A DNA stretch of 64,000 bases from Catonia carolina (GCA_035578175.1 JAQMRL010000008.1:7850883-7914882); one strand, 5' to 3'; shown: positions 1 to 10,705, counted from the first letter of the stretch. Notes: generated from the letters alone by a model not told the origin. Made by a program: numbers and translations.

Positions 1-61
1 CAATTTCACACCTCCGTAAATAAACTAAGTTTTTGGATTTGTGGTACACTAGGGACAAATA

Positions 62-539
62 GAGCCTCGAACCAGGACCCGCCTTTTGAAGTGCTACGTC
101 TTTCCCATTCTCTTGTATGGGGTAGAGGCGTGGACACTCACCAAAGAATGTGAGACCCATCTAGAAGCGTATGAAATGTGGAACTACCGGAGGATGCTTC
201 GAATACCGTGAACGGACAGGTTCACAAATGTGGAGGTCCTCAGAAGAATGGGGAAAGAGCTGGAAATCCTGCACAGCATAAAGATAAGAAAACTGACATA
301 CCTTGGACACATCATGAGGGGGCCTAAATATGAGATTCTGCATCTCATAATTCAAGGGAAACTCGTTGGTAAACGCTCGGTGGGATGCAGACGAATATCC
401 TGGTTAAGAAACCTGAGAGAAGCGTTTAACTGCTCATTGCATGACCTTTTCGGAGCAGCAGTGGACAAGGTACGACTGACCATGATGATAGCCAACCTTC
501 GTAATGGAGAAGGCACCTGAAGAAGGAGAAGAAGAAGAA
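62..539 (+). pseudogene. 5'-truncated non-LTR retrotransposon: RT C-terminal tail
   Basis: An open frame reads as the C-terminal end of a LINE reverse transcriptase, with the motifs LLYGVEAWTLTKECE, RRMLRIP and YLGHIMRGPKYEIL. It ends in TGA at 518-520, followed by a GAA-rich tail. A TGA at 209-211 sits where the related copy family has tryptophan, so the frame is dead. The insertion is flanked by a 10-bp direct repeat, GGGACAAATA (52-61 and 540-549). This is what target-primed reverse transcription with 5' truncation leaves. A paralogous fragment lies at 27.45-28.04 kb. Confidence 0.85.
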
Positions 540-649
540 GGGACAAATAAAGAACCTAAAACAGTTGTCATCAAGTGAAATTTTGATTAAGGTCCGTTTA
601 AAATTTTGAAGAGACTGCTACGGTCCAGCCAACTATTTATTTACCCCTA

Positions 650-1040
650 TTGTTGTTTAGGTCATCAGCCGAAAGGGTGGTTTGAACCTGTAGAGGTTTT
701 ACTAACTAAAACGAGGAGTGAGGTGTTTACCATTGCCTTCTTCACAGAGTGGAAAAGTATGCTTATCGGCATGCCAGGCCCTCTGAAAAGCACATATTTT
801 CCACTCTGCAAATGACACCTCCACTACATTTACTACAGGGTCTGGCTGTGTAATGAAATTCATTACTTTCAGAGGAGATAACTCTGATTAGTGTCTTTTA
901 CACCTCCGCCTCTAATGTTCTTAAATGATTCAGTCATTTAATTGGCTGACCATGTGATAAGAAACAGAACTATTTATTTTAGCCATGCAACGAACAGATT
1001 GAGTGCGAATAATTTGACACTCCACCTGTGTGTTATGGAC
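650..1040 (+). repeat. Interspersed repeat family R copy
   Basis: About 390 bp beginning TGTTTAGGTCATCAGCC and ending near ACTCCACCTGTGTGTTATGG. Similar sequences recur at 11.3, 12.6, 14.0, 17.1, 18.5, 43.8, 50.3, 57.3 and 58.0 kb in both orientations. No coding frame and no clear tRNA head are visible. The class is unknown; it may be a non-autonomous retroposon. Confidence 0.8.
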
Positions 1041-1568
1041 AGATTATTAACCCCTAATAAATTTATTTATTTATTATATTTACCCCTACCTTGCCAATTG
1101 GAAAAAATTAGATATGGCAATCATTCTAAATCTTACTTCTAATTGTTAATTTTGAAAAGGTTTGAGAAGTAAAATGTAACAACAGTTTCAAACTACTGCA
1201 GGCCCATGTACAAAATTTGTAGTTTTTTGGATTTTTTTCGCACGGTGCTACAATGAGTTGCTTTCAGCTTGAATGTGGCTGTAAAATTGACCAATAAGTT
1301 TCAACTCTCTTCAGAGAAACTTAGTTATACGTTGTGTTGATGTAACCGATTGATTGCTCTCAGTATGTACTCAGCCTAAATGTATAAAAATTCACACATC
1401 ACTTACGAGAATAAGATTTGCATGCAAAAAATTATTCCCTAGAGCTCGCCGTCTGCAAAACATGATTTGGTGGACAACTGTCCACCATTTGGTGACTACT
1501 GGCTAATAAAAACCCTCCTACCATTCTGTTATGATGACTCTCTATAAAAGTAAACTGTTAATTCTTTT
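1041..1568. other. AT-rich spacer, nothing recognised
   Basis: No gene, tRNA-like element or member of the repeat families listed here is recognisable. Confidence 0.6.
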
Positions 1569-1589
1569 TTACTTTCTCTTGCCTATATG

Positions 1590-1633
<44 letters not shown>

Positions 1634-1753
1634 GTTTAACGTCCGGCTGTTCTGCAATTACTGCTAATGCAGACGGTGAAGGATGAAATGATTATTTTGT
1701 AACGTATGAAAAGATGCCGTGCCTGAATGGGATTCGAACCCAATATATATTCC

Positions 1754-1786
<33 letters not shown>

Positions 1787-2710
1787 GAATATATAGGAAG
1801 GAAAGTATTGTTTTCATGTCGATTTTAAGAAATCGAGTTTTCACCGGATCTATACGTTTTCAGACCCCCTGAACCCAAAAAACATGTTTTTAGCGATTGG
1901 TCTGTGTGTGTGTGTGTCTGTGTGTGAACAGAATATCTCAAGAACGGAACATCGTACGAACTTGAAACTTGAAACTTAAGTTACATACCACTACCGGACG
2001 CGACACGAACATTTTCATCAAAATCGGTCAACCGGAAGTAGTAGTTTATTCGTATAATTTTTCAGTTTTTTGCGATTTTCTCAAAAACTGGTCCTACAAT
2101 TTTTTTTTAAATCGCCTATTTTACTCAATTTTTTATTCTCTACAAGATAGGGTAGGCGCCATGTTTGCTGAAATTCTCGGTGAGGCTGTTTTCACGTAAA
2201 AACGTTGTTTTTTTAAGATTACGGCTTTAATATAAATTTTAGCGCAAAAACTTATATAATAAACGTTGTAGAGAATTTAAAAACCTACAACTTTTATTTC
2301 AAACATTTTTTTGTATAACGCTTAGTTTAGCGGTAATTAGCAATTTTCTGTTTTTTTTCTCACGAAAACGTGAGAAAAATCGATTTTTTTAACATTTCGG
2401 TCTTAGTATGCATTTTACGACAAAAGTGTATATAACCAAATTTATAGGAAATTTAAAGATCTACAACTTTTATTTAACGTATTTTTCTCTACAGAGCCTA
2501 GTTTAGCGTGAAAGCGTGATTTTCCGTATTTTTAAGCCAGACTGAGGTTGATTTTCATTTTGAGTGTTTCACTCATGATTAAAATAAGGTTATGTTTATT
2601 GAGGTTAGTTTTTTGTTTATTTCTAATATTTTATTACTAATGTTAAATTATATTGTAAATTATTAGCATTGGCAAGAGAAAGTTGTGTGAGTGTTTCACA
2701 CCAGATTTTT
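1569..2710 (+). mobile_element. HINE/Helentron-like family H copy 1, split by a SINE
   Basis: Starts ACTTTCTCTTGCC and ends with the inverted partner GGCAAGAGAAAGT. A short hairpin (GTGTGA-GTGTT-TCACAC) and CAGATTTTT follow. An internal TG microsatellite lies at 1905-1925. Subterminal inverted repeats, a 3' hairpin, a microsatellite core and insertion into T-runs are the known plan of DINE-1/HINE elements, so the class is inferred from structure. A S1a SINE (1597-1740) interrupts the 5' part. No autonomous protein is encoded. Confidence 0.7.
1597..1740 (-). mobile_element. tRNA-derived SINE S1a, inside HINE copy 1
   Basis: A poly-T run, then the reverse of the S1 consensus tail and a B-box-like GGGATTCGAACCC. 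The tRNA 5' half is missing or replaced by AT microsatellite. Family S1 on its own plus strand has a tRNA-like head (A box near TTGGCGCAGTTGGTAACGTG, B box GGTTCGAATCCC), an unrelated body and a poly-A tail. Confidence 0.8.
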
Positions 2711-2850
2711 CTTTGTTTATTTAACGTCGCATCAACTGCAAGGTCATTGGGTTGTAACTGTGTGAAGATGAAATGATTTTTTTGTAACGTAGGAAAATAT
2801 GCCTAAATAGGAGACCGCATAATGAGAGGCGAGCACATTACATTAATTAA
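2711..2850 (-). mobile_element. SINE S1b abutting HINE copy 1
   Basis: Reverse-oriented S1 variant whose 3' region contains TTTATTTAACGTCGCATCAAC instead of the S1a tail. It directly follows the CAGATTTTT end of the HINE. The same junction occurs at 16.39, 20.83 and 53.38 kb. Confidence 0.7.
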
Positions 2851-2959
2851 AATCGTTAATTTTGTTTTCTAACCAAAAACGTATTAAGGTATTGTTCATA
2901 AACAAAGGTAATGTAATTCAAAAATAAATCTTTATAATGCATCCTGCAGTTTGAAATAT

Positions 2960-3196
2960 TTCTATTTCATATAATGAATTAATGTAATAATTTCACTAAC
3001 CTTCTTTTTAAACTGCGTCACCTTTATTTTATTCCTACTTACACGTGTTTCGGTGGATCCACCATCATCAGAGTAAATGAAAAATAGGTGAATGAAAAAA
3101 ATAGTAAATGAAAATAAGTAGGAATAAAATAAAGGTGACGCAGTTTAAAAAGAAGGTTAGTGAAATTATTATAATTCATTATATGAAATAGAAATG
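2960..3196 (-). mobile_element. Penelope-like element fragment with inverted arms
   Basis: Arms of about 80 bp (2960-3042 and 3116-3196) are near-perfect reverse complements around a 75-bp loop. The left arm matches the 3' end of the Penelope-like insertion at 13134-13260. The loop side carries the hammerhead-like motif. Inverted end fragments are common in Penelope-like insertions, so I assign it to that class by homology to the 13-kb copy. Confidence 0.65.
3034..3077 (-). ncRNA. Hammerhead ribozyme-like motif
   Basis: On the minus strand the order is stem I strand UUUACU, core CUGAUGA, stem II GGUG-GAUC-CACC, core GAAA, a palindromic stem III CAC/GUG, cleavage triplet GUA, and stem I partner AGUAGG. 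All conserved core residues are present. Stem III has no loop, so activity would need a dimer, as described for Penelope-type hammerheads. An extra U lies between CUGAUGA and stem II. Activity is untested. Confidence 0.65.
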
Positions 3197-3495
3197 TAAT
3201 GTAATGTGATTTTTGTATTTAAAAATCTGATTTTTTTTATTCTATTGTAAATTTATTTTCATACAGTTTTTCTTAAGGGAAAATGGATCATGAAGATAAC
3301 AGCAACTGAAAAGGCCGGTGAAATTTTCCGGTATTTTTACAATTGAAAAATAAATTTAATCATGTGTGTGAATTGTACCTTGGTAGTCTGAATTTTACAA
3401 AAGCGCTTCCCATTTATTTAATGAATATTCTCATTAATCTTTTACCGTTCTGACAGTTTTTTAATAATTTATGTATTTATGGTAAATATTTAGAA

Positions 3496-3577
3496 AAAGG
3501 CTACTTCCGTAGCATAGTGGTATCGCACTAGTCTATAATGCAGAGGTCCTGGGTTCGATTCCAGGCTAGGGCCTGGA
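3496..3577 (+). repeat. tRNA-like element, probably a degenerate SINE head
   Basis: Contains an A-box-like CCGTAGCATAGTGGTATCGC and a B box GGGTTCGATTCC, about 50 bp apart. Acceptor stem pairing is poor. A relative lies at 49.9 kb (minus). A functional tRNA is unlikely. Confidence 0.5.
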
Positions 3578-3691
3578 AATTTTAACAGATTCAATACACA
3601 ATAAAATATTTTATAAATAAATTAAAACATTTATAATAATATTATGTACAAAAAATATAGACATTAATAATTATTATAAAAAAAAAAACAT

Positions 3692-4955
3692 TCACGTTTG
3701 TACAACAGCTTTCTGTTTTCTAACGACAGGTGTTGTTTCGTTCACATTATTAGTTTCATTTAAACCGTTGATATTATTAACGATTTGTTGTTTACGTTTA
3801 CGGAATGGTCGATCAGACAGAGCTGTCGTCACCGTTTTCGTTATTGTTATTTGTGGTCGAGGTGGTTCCGATTTAATTTGTTGTTTATCGTTATTTTTTT
3901 TATGTAAATCTGTTGTCGAATCTTTGTTGTTTTCTAGATTGTTTTGTTTTGTTGTCGATAAATCAGTTATGTTATCTTGTTTTGTTATTGAATCGTTGGT
4001 TATAATATCTTGTTTTGTTTTTGTTGTATCGTTTTCTTGTTTTGTTGTTCCTGGTATAGGTATTGGAATCGGAATCGGGATAGGTATGGGTAATATTATC
4101 GGGTAAGGTATAAGTATTGTTGTCGGTGGTAATAAATTCTGGATCGGATGCGGTGGTAATATAGGTGGTGGCAGGGGTGGTGGTGGTGGTTGTAATACAG
4201 ATGGCGGTGGGTGACGATGATTTATCGGTAATAATGGAGGCGGTGGTAAATTATTTGACGGTGACGATTGTGGAATTCGTCGTATTTGATTCGGTGGTCG
4301 TTGTGGTGGCGGTGGAAATCCTCGTAATGTAAGATCGTTAAATATATGTGGACATGGTAACATATTTTGCGATAATAACGGACGGTGTAATGTATGATCG
4401 GGTGGTGGTAATAAATGCGGAGGTGGTTGCGATAATGACGGGTGAAACGGAGGTAAAGGAGGTGGTAATGTATTATTATTATTATTATTATTATTATTTG
4501 TATTACTATTTAAATTATTATTGCTATTATTATTACTTATATTATTATTATTATTATTATTACTCTTAGGAGGTGATATACTTCCGGTACTTCTTGGCGA
4601 GGGTGATGAATTCATTAATCTCTGTTGAATTCTTATTAATTTATTATTTGATGATTTGTTAGCTGTATTACGTTTAGTTCTTCTTAATGGTCTATGATTA
4701 TTATTATTAGTACTACTACTACTACTAATATTATTATTACTATTTTTATTATTATTATTATTATTATTTACTAATATTATTGAAGGTGGTTGCGTCGTCG
4801 TTTTATTCGTCGTTGTATTAATCGGATGAGATAATGAAGGCGGTGAATTCTGTGAACATTCGTCTTTTATTTCACACAATGGTGGTGATGATTGAGATAT
4901 CGTTAAGTGATTTGGTGATCCGATTGATTGATCTGATCCAGTCGGTGATTCTGAT
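3692..4955 (-). CDS. Sobp: Sobp terminal coding exon: proline-rich C-terminal region
   Basis: This is the last coding exon of the sine oculis-binding protein gene, a nuclear zinc-finger adaptor that binds Six/Sine oculis factors in animals. It follows a TTTTGTTTTACAG acceptor and completes an AG|A arginine codon from exon 10706-10885, giving LRDC-R-SESPTGSDQS. It encodes about 420 residues ending in RKQKAVVQT and TGA. The order is a serine/proline-rich start, asparagine-rich runs, proline-rich segments, the SOBP-typical block PYPIILPIPIPIPIP, and a lysine/threonine-rich tail with RPFRKRKQ. The asparagine runs come from AAT repeats and may vary in length. The assignment rests on the LIPYP/PIPIP block, zinc fingers and N-terminal motif in the linked exons. 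Confidence 0.88.
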
Positions 4956-5201
4956 CTGTAAAACAAAAATATTAAAGTTGTAAAAAATTTACGAATTGTT
5001 TCATGCATCATAATTGTTGTTTTGATCATCAGGTTGTGTTTCAAACACTAAACGCTATACTAAGTAAAACAAGAAGTGAGGTAGTTTACACGTGTATTTA
5101 TCTGTACACCTCTCGACCAGCTACGCCCATTCCGGAGGAATTTAAGCAGCCTAGTGGCTCCGAAGCTCTACCTAGGAACCCACAACCCCTGAGAGGCCAA
5201 C
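4956..5201. other. 3' end of the last Sobp intron before the satellite
   Basis: Contains the splice acceptor. A fragment of repeat family R (about 5037-5091) and about 110 bp of GC-richer sequence lead into the 83-bp array. Confidence 0.6.
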
Positions 5202-8200
5202 CCAAATGAGCAGGTGCGGTCACTCTCCTCAGTACTCGTGTAAACGTTGGACGAGTCACCGTCGAGCTCGTTACGCAGCTAATGCCAAATGAGCAGGTGC
5301 GGTCACTCTCCTCAGTACTCGTGTAAACCTTGGACGAGTCACCGTCGAGCTCGTTACGCAGCTAATGCCAAATGAGCAGGTGCGGTCACTCTCCTCAGTA
5401 CTCGTGTAAACGTTGGACGAGTCACCGTCGAGCTCGTTACGCAGCTAATGCCAAATGAGCAGGTGCGGTCACTCTCCTCAGTACTCGTGTAAACGTTGGA
5501 CGAGTCACCGTCGAGCTCGTTACGCAGCTAATGCCAAATGAGCAGGTGCGGTCACTCTCCTCAGTACTCGTGTAAACGTTGGACGAGTCACCGTCGAGCT
5601 CGTTATGCAGCTAATGCCAAATGAGCAGGTGCGGTCACTCTCCTCAGTACTCGTGTAAACGTTGGACGAGTCACCGTCGAGCTCGTTATGCAGCTAATGC
5701 CAAATGAGCAGGTGCGGTCACTCTCCTCAGTACTCGTGTAAACGTTGGACAAGTCACCGTCGAGCTCGTTATGCAGCTAATGCCAAATGAGCAGGTGCGG
5801 TCACTCTCCTCAGTACTCGTGTAAACGTTGGACGAGTCACCGTCGAGCTCGTTATGCAGCTAATGCCAAATGAGCAGGTGCGGTCACTCTCCTCAGTACT
5901 CGTGTAAACGTTGGACGAGTCACCGTCGAGCTCGTTATGCAGCTAATGCCAAATGAGCAGGTGCGGTCACTCTCCTCAGTACTCGTGTAAACGTTGGACG
6001 AGTCACCGTCGAGCTCGTTATGCAGCTAATGCCAAATGAGCAGGTGCGGTCACTCTCCTCAGTACTCGTGTAAACGTTGGACGAGTCACCGTCGAGCTCG
6101 TTATGCAGCTAATGCCAAATGAGCAGGTGCGGTCACTCTCCTCAGTACTCGTGTAAACGTTGGACGAGTCACCGTCGAGCTCGTTATGCAGCTAATGCCA
6201 AATGAGCAGGTGCGGTCACTCTCCTCAGTACTCGTGTAAACGTTGGACAAGTCACCGTCGAGCTCGTTATGCAGCTAATGCCAAATGAGCAGGTGCGGTC
6301 ACTCTCCTCAGTACTCGTGTAAACGTTGGACGAGTCACCGTCGAGCTCGTTATGCAGCTAATGCCAAATGAGCAGGTGCGGTCACTCTCCTCAGTACTCG
6401 TGTAAACGTTGGACGAGTCACCGTCGAGCTCGTTATGCAGCTAATGCCAAATGAGCAGGTGCGGTCACTCTCCTCAGTACTCGTGTAAACGTTGGACAAG
6501 TCACCGTCGAGCTCGTTATGCAGCTAATGCCAAATGAGCAGGTGCGGTCACTCTCCTCAGTACTCGTGTAAACGTTGGACGAGTCACCGTCGAGCTCGTT
6601 ATGCAGCTAATGCCAAATGAGCAGGTGCGGTCACTCTCCTCAGTACTCGTGTAAACGTTGGACAAGTCACCGTCGAGCTCGTTATGCAGCTAATGCCAAA
6701 TGAGCAGGTGCGGTCACTCTCCTCAGTACTCGTGTAAACGTTGGACAAGTCACCGTCGAGCTCGTTATGCAGCTAATGCCAAATGAGCAGGTGCGGTCAC
6801 TCTCCTCAGTACTCGTGTAAACGTTGGACGAGTCACCGTCGAGCTCGTTATGCAGCTAATGCCAAATGAGCAGGTGCGGTCACTCTCCTCAGTACTCGTG
6901 TAAACGTTGGACGAGTCACCGTCGAGCTCGTTATGCAGCTAATGCCAAATGAGCAGGTGCGGTCACTCTCCTCAGTACTCGTGTAAACGTTGGACAAGTC
7001 ACCGTCGAGCTCGTTATGCAGCTAATGCCAAATGAGCAGGTGCGGTCACTCTCCTCAGTACTCGTGTAAACGTTGGACGAGTCACCGTCGAGCTCGTTAT
7101 GCAGCTAATGCCAAATGAGCAGGTGCGGTCACTCTCCTCAGTACTCGTGTAAACGTTGGACGAGTCACCGTCGAGCTCGTTATGCAGCTAATGCCAAATG
7201 AGCAGGTGCGGTCACTCTCCTCAGTACTCGTGTAAACGTTGGACAAGTCACCGTCGAGCTCGTTATGCAGCTAATGCCAAATGAGCAGGTGCGGTCACTC
7301 TCCTCAGTACTCGTGTAAACGTTGGACGAGTCACCGTCGAGCTCGTTATGCAGCTAATGCCAAATGAGCAGGTGCGGTCACTCTCCTCAGTACTCGTGTA
7401 AACGTTGGACAAGTCACCGTCGAGCTCGTTATGCAGCTAATGCCAAATGAGCAGGTGCGGTCACTCTCCTCAGTACTCGTGTAAACGTTGGACGAGTCAC
7501 CGTCGAGCTCGTTATGCAGCTAATGCCAAATGAGCAGGTGCGGTCACTCTCCTCAGTACTCGTGTAAACGTTGGACAAGTCACCGTCGAGCTCGTTATGC
7601 AGCTAATGCCAAATGAGCAGGTGCGGTCACTCTCCTCAGTACTCGTGTAAACGTTGGACGAGTCACCGTCGAGCTCGTTATGCAGCTAATGCCAAATGAG
7701 CAGGTGCGGTCACTCTCCTCAGTACTCGTGTAAACGTTGGACAAGTCACCGTCGAGCTCGTTATGCAGCTAATGCCAAATGAGCAGGTGCGGTCACTCTC
7801 CTCAGTACTCGTGTAAACGTTGGACAAGTCACCGTCGAGCTCGTTATGCAGCTAATGCCAAATGAGCAGGTGCGGTCACTCTCCTCAGTACTCGTGTAAA
7901 CGTTGGACAAGTCACCGTCGAGCTCGTTATGCAGCTAATGCCAAATGAGCAGGTGCGGTCACTCTCCTCAGTACTCGTGTAAACGTTGGACAAGTCACCG
8001 TCGAGCTCGTTATGCAGCTAATGCCAAATGAGCAGGTGCGGTCACTCTCCTCAGTACTCGTGTAAACGTTGGACAAGTCACCGTCGAGCTCGTTATGCAG
8101 CTAATGCCAAATGAGCAGGTGCGGTCACTCTCCTCAGTACTCGTGTAAACGTTGGACAAGTCACCGTCGAGCTCGTTATGCAGCTAATGCCAAATGAGCA

Positions 8201-9351
8201 GGTGCGGTCACTCTCCTCAGTACTCGTGTAAACGTTGGACAAGTCACCGTCGAGCTCGTTATGCAGCTAATGCCAAATGAGCAGGTGCGGTCACTCTCCT
8301 CAGTACTCGTGTAAACGTTGGACAAGTCACCGTCGAGCTCGTTATGCAGCTAATGCCAAATGAGCAGGTGCGGTCACTCTCCTCAGTACTCGTGTAAACG
8401 TTGGACAAGTCACCGTCGAGCTCGTTATGCAGCTAATGCCAAATGAGCAGGTGCGGTCACTCTCCTCAGTACTCGTGTAAACGTTGGACAAGTCACCGTC
8501 GAGCTCGTTATGCAGCTAATGCCAAATGAGCAGGTGCGGTCACTCTCCTCAGTACTCGTGTAAACGTTGGACAAGTCACCGTCGAGCTCGTTATGCAGCT
8601 AATGCCAAATGAGCAGGTGCGGTCACTCTCCTCAGTACTCGTGTAAACGTTGGACAAGTCACCGTCGAGCTCGTTATGCAGCTAATGCCAAATGAGCAGG
8701 TGCGGTCACTCTCCTCAGTACTCGTGTAAACGTTGGACAAGTCACCGTCGAGCTCGTTATGCAGCTAATGCCAAATGAGCAGGTGCGGTCACTCTCCTCA
8801 GTACTCGTGTAAACGTTGGACAAGTCACCGTCGAGCTCGTTATGCAGCTAATGCCAAATGAGCAGGTGCGGTCACTCTCCTCAGTACTCGTGTAAACGTT
8901 GGACGAGTCACCGTCGAGCTCGTTATGCAGCTAATGCCAAATGAGCAGGTGCGGTCACTCTCCTCAGTACTCGTGTAAACGTTGGACAAGTCACCGTCGA
9001 GCTCGTTATGCAGCTAATGCCAAATGAGCAGGTGCGGTCACTCTCCTCAGTACTCGTGTAAACGTTGGACAAGTCACCGTCGAGCTCGTTATGCAGCTAA
9101 TGCCAAATGAGCAGGTGCGGTCACTCTCCTCAGTACTCGTGTAAACGTTGGACAAGTCACCGTCGAGCTCGTTATGCAGCTAATGCCAAATGAGCAGGTG
9201 CGGTCACTCTCCTCAGTACTCGTGTAAACGTTGGACAAGTCACCGTCGAGCTCGTTATGCAGCTAATGCCAAATGAGCAGGTGCGGTCACTCCCCTCAGT
9301 ACTCGTGTAAACGTTGGACAAGTCACCGTCGAGCGCGTTACGCAGCTAATG
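5202..9351. repeat. 83-bp satellite array, 50 units, inside the last Sobp intron
   Basis: Each unit runs from CCAAATGAGCAGG to CGCAGCTAATG (or TGCAGCTAATG) and is 83 bp; 4150 bp divides into exactly 50 units. Copies are almost identical. The main variable sites are GGACGAG/GGACAAG and TTACGCAG/TTATGCAG. Units 1-4 carry ACG at the second site, units 5-49 carry ATG, and unit 50 reverts to ACG. Within a unit ACTCGT and ACGAGT can pair as a 6-bp stem. After the array comes CTTAGCACTTGGCTT and an A-rich run (9366-9383). Confidence 0.97.
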
Positions 9352-9876
9352 CTTAGCACTTGGCTTAAAAAAAAACAAAAAATAATGAATTAATTTCTAA
9401 GAATTTCAGTTAATGGGAGAAGGAACGATAACAATTCAATTGAATGTGTGTGATTGTTGTTTAAGAAATTAGTGTATGGTTTTGGCAAGTATTTGATATA
9501 GTATTTCAGAGTGAGCCGCAGGTTAACACATTACCCAATCTAATTTTTCTTTATTGGATAACGATTAACATGACTCTGACATTTGAAATCATTGAAATGA
9601 AGCAGTGAAACCTGAAAATGATATCTTTGGTAATAATTATTAATATAATTCTTGAACGGTATGATTTTTGTTTTCAATTTATTGAGGCTCCTTTATTGGT
9701 TATTCCCACGATGTTAGTTTACTAGCTGCTGGTACTAGCAAAATCTACTAGCGCGTAGATGATGGTTCCTACGGAGCCAGGTAATTAATGCCAGTGCTCT
9801 GAAGACATACGAGATGTGGCTGTTAAATAACGAGATTGACGTAAAAAATTTTATTTTTATTTTATACATACCGTAA
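9352..9876. other. Intronic AT-rich spacer
   Basis: Begins with an A-rich run that could be a retroposon tail. The rest shows only short CTAGCAG-type motifs near 9721-9765, loosely like 57.77-57.87 kb. No gene is seen. Confidence 0.55.
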
Positions 9877-10484
9877 TCACTTATTGTCACCTTCAATATA
9901 AACTTCTTCTCTATCCCTACAACGCTCTATGCAAATTTTCCAATGTTGGAAACAGTGCTGGAAGTCATCTTCTGTCAGCTCTTTCAGGACACCTGCCGCT
10001 TTCTCTTTTACAGCTTCCACAGACTCAAATCTTGTCCCTTTTAATGCAGATTTTACCTTAGGGAACAGATAGAAGTCACATGGTGCAAGATCTTGTGAAT
10101 AAGGTGGATGTTCTAACACTGAGATGCTGTACTTGGGTAGGAACCTCTTGACAGATAACGCGGAATGAGCTGGCGCATTGTCTTGGTGGAGAATCCATGG
10201 TTTGTCCTTCCACATTTTGGTGCATTTTTTCCTTACTCTTTGATGTAGTTTAGAAAGTACCTCAAGGTAGTAATATTGATTAATTGTTTGACCTTCAGGA
10301 ACCCAGTGAAGGTACACAATCCCATGGATATAATAAAAAATTATCATTGCTTTAAATTTTGACTTGCTCATTCAAGCTTTTTTGGCTCTCTGTGAAGTTC
10401 GACTCTTCCAGTGCATGGATTGGCGCTTCGTTTCTGGATCATAAGTAAAAAACCACGTTTCATCACATGTTATTATCTTCTACC
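9877..10484 (-). pseudogene. mariner transposase fragment, minus arm
   Basis: Reads as the catalytic half of a mariner (DD34D) transposase. ITCDETWF (first Asp) lies near 10460, then a TGA stop at about 10370 within KKA*MSKS. An open stretch continues through HQDNAPAH (second Asp) and YSQDLAPCDFYLFP (third Asp). I count exactly 34 residues between the second and third Asp. It ends EVYIEGDNK and TAA. The N-terminal DNA-binding half is absent and no terminal repeat is clear, so it is dead. It lies within the last Sobp intron. Confidence 0.88.
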
Positions 10485-10668
10485 TGTTCCCTAAGGTGAA
10501 ATCTGCATTAAGAAGGACAAGATTTGAGTCTGTGGTAGCTGTAAAAGAGAAAGCGGCACGTGTCTTGAAGGAGCTGACAGAAGATGACTTCCAGCACTGT
10601 TTCCAACAATGGAAATTTGCATGGAGTGTTGAAGGGATAGAGAAGGAGTGTATATTGAAGGTAAACAG
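10485..10668 (+). pseudogene. mariner transposase fragment, inverted partner
   Basis: The plus strand reads FYLFPKVKSALRRTRFESV through TEDDFQHCFQQWKF. This is the same C-terminal segment as encoded on the minus strand at about 9890-10078, here inverted and joined to it. The two arms are about 180 bp and largely complementary, separated by about 400 bp. Confidence 0.85.
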
Positions 10669-10705
10669 CCACTGAATTTATATTGTAATTAAAATACACA
10701 TTTAC

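Noticed and set aside
1969..2199. Recurrent 76-codon frame (LHTTTG...NIFIKIGQ) in many HINE copies
   Set aside because: No ATG start, interrupted in many copies, and conserved only as far as the DNA repeat is. Treated as repeat sequence, not a gene.
3496..3577. Functional tRNA
   Set aside because: Acceptor stem pairs poorly and a diverged relative at 49.9 kb suggests a repeat.
3768..4569. Plus-strand frames rich in tyrosine or isoleucine/glycine
   Set aside because: Shadows of the asparagine- and proline-rich Sobp exon on the other strand.
5202..9351. CRISPR array
   Set aside because: The repeats are contiguous 83-bp units with no unique spacers, in insect DNA.
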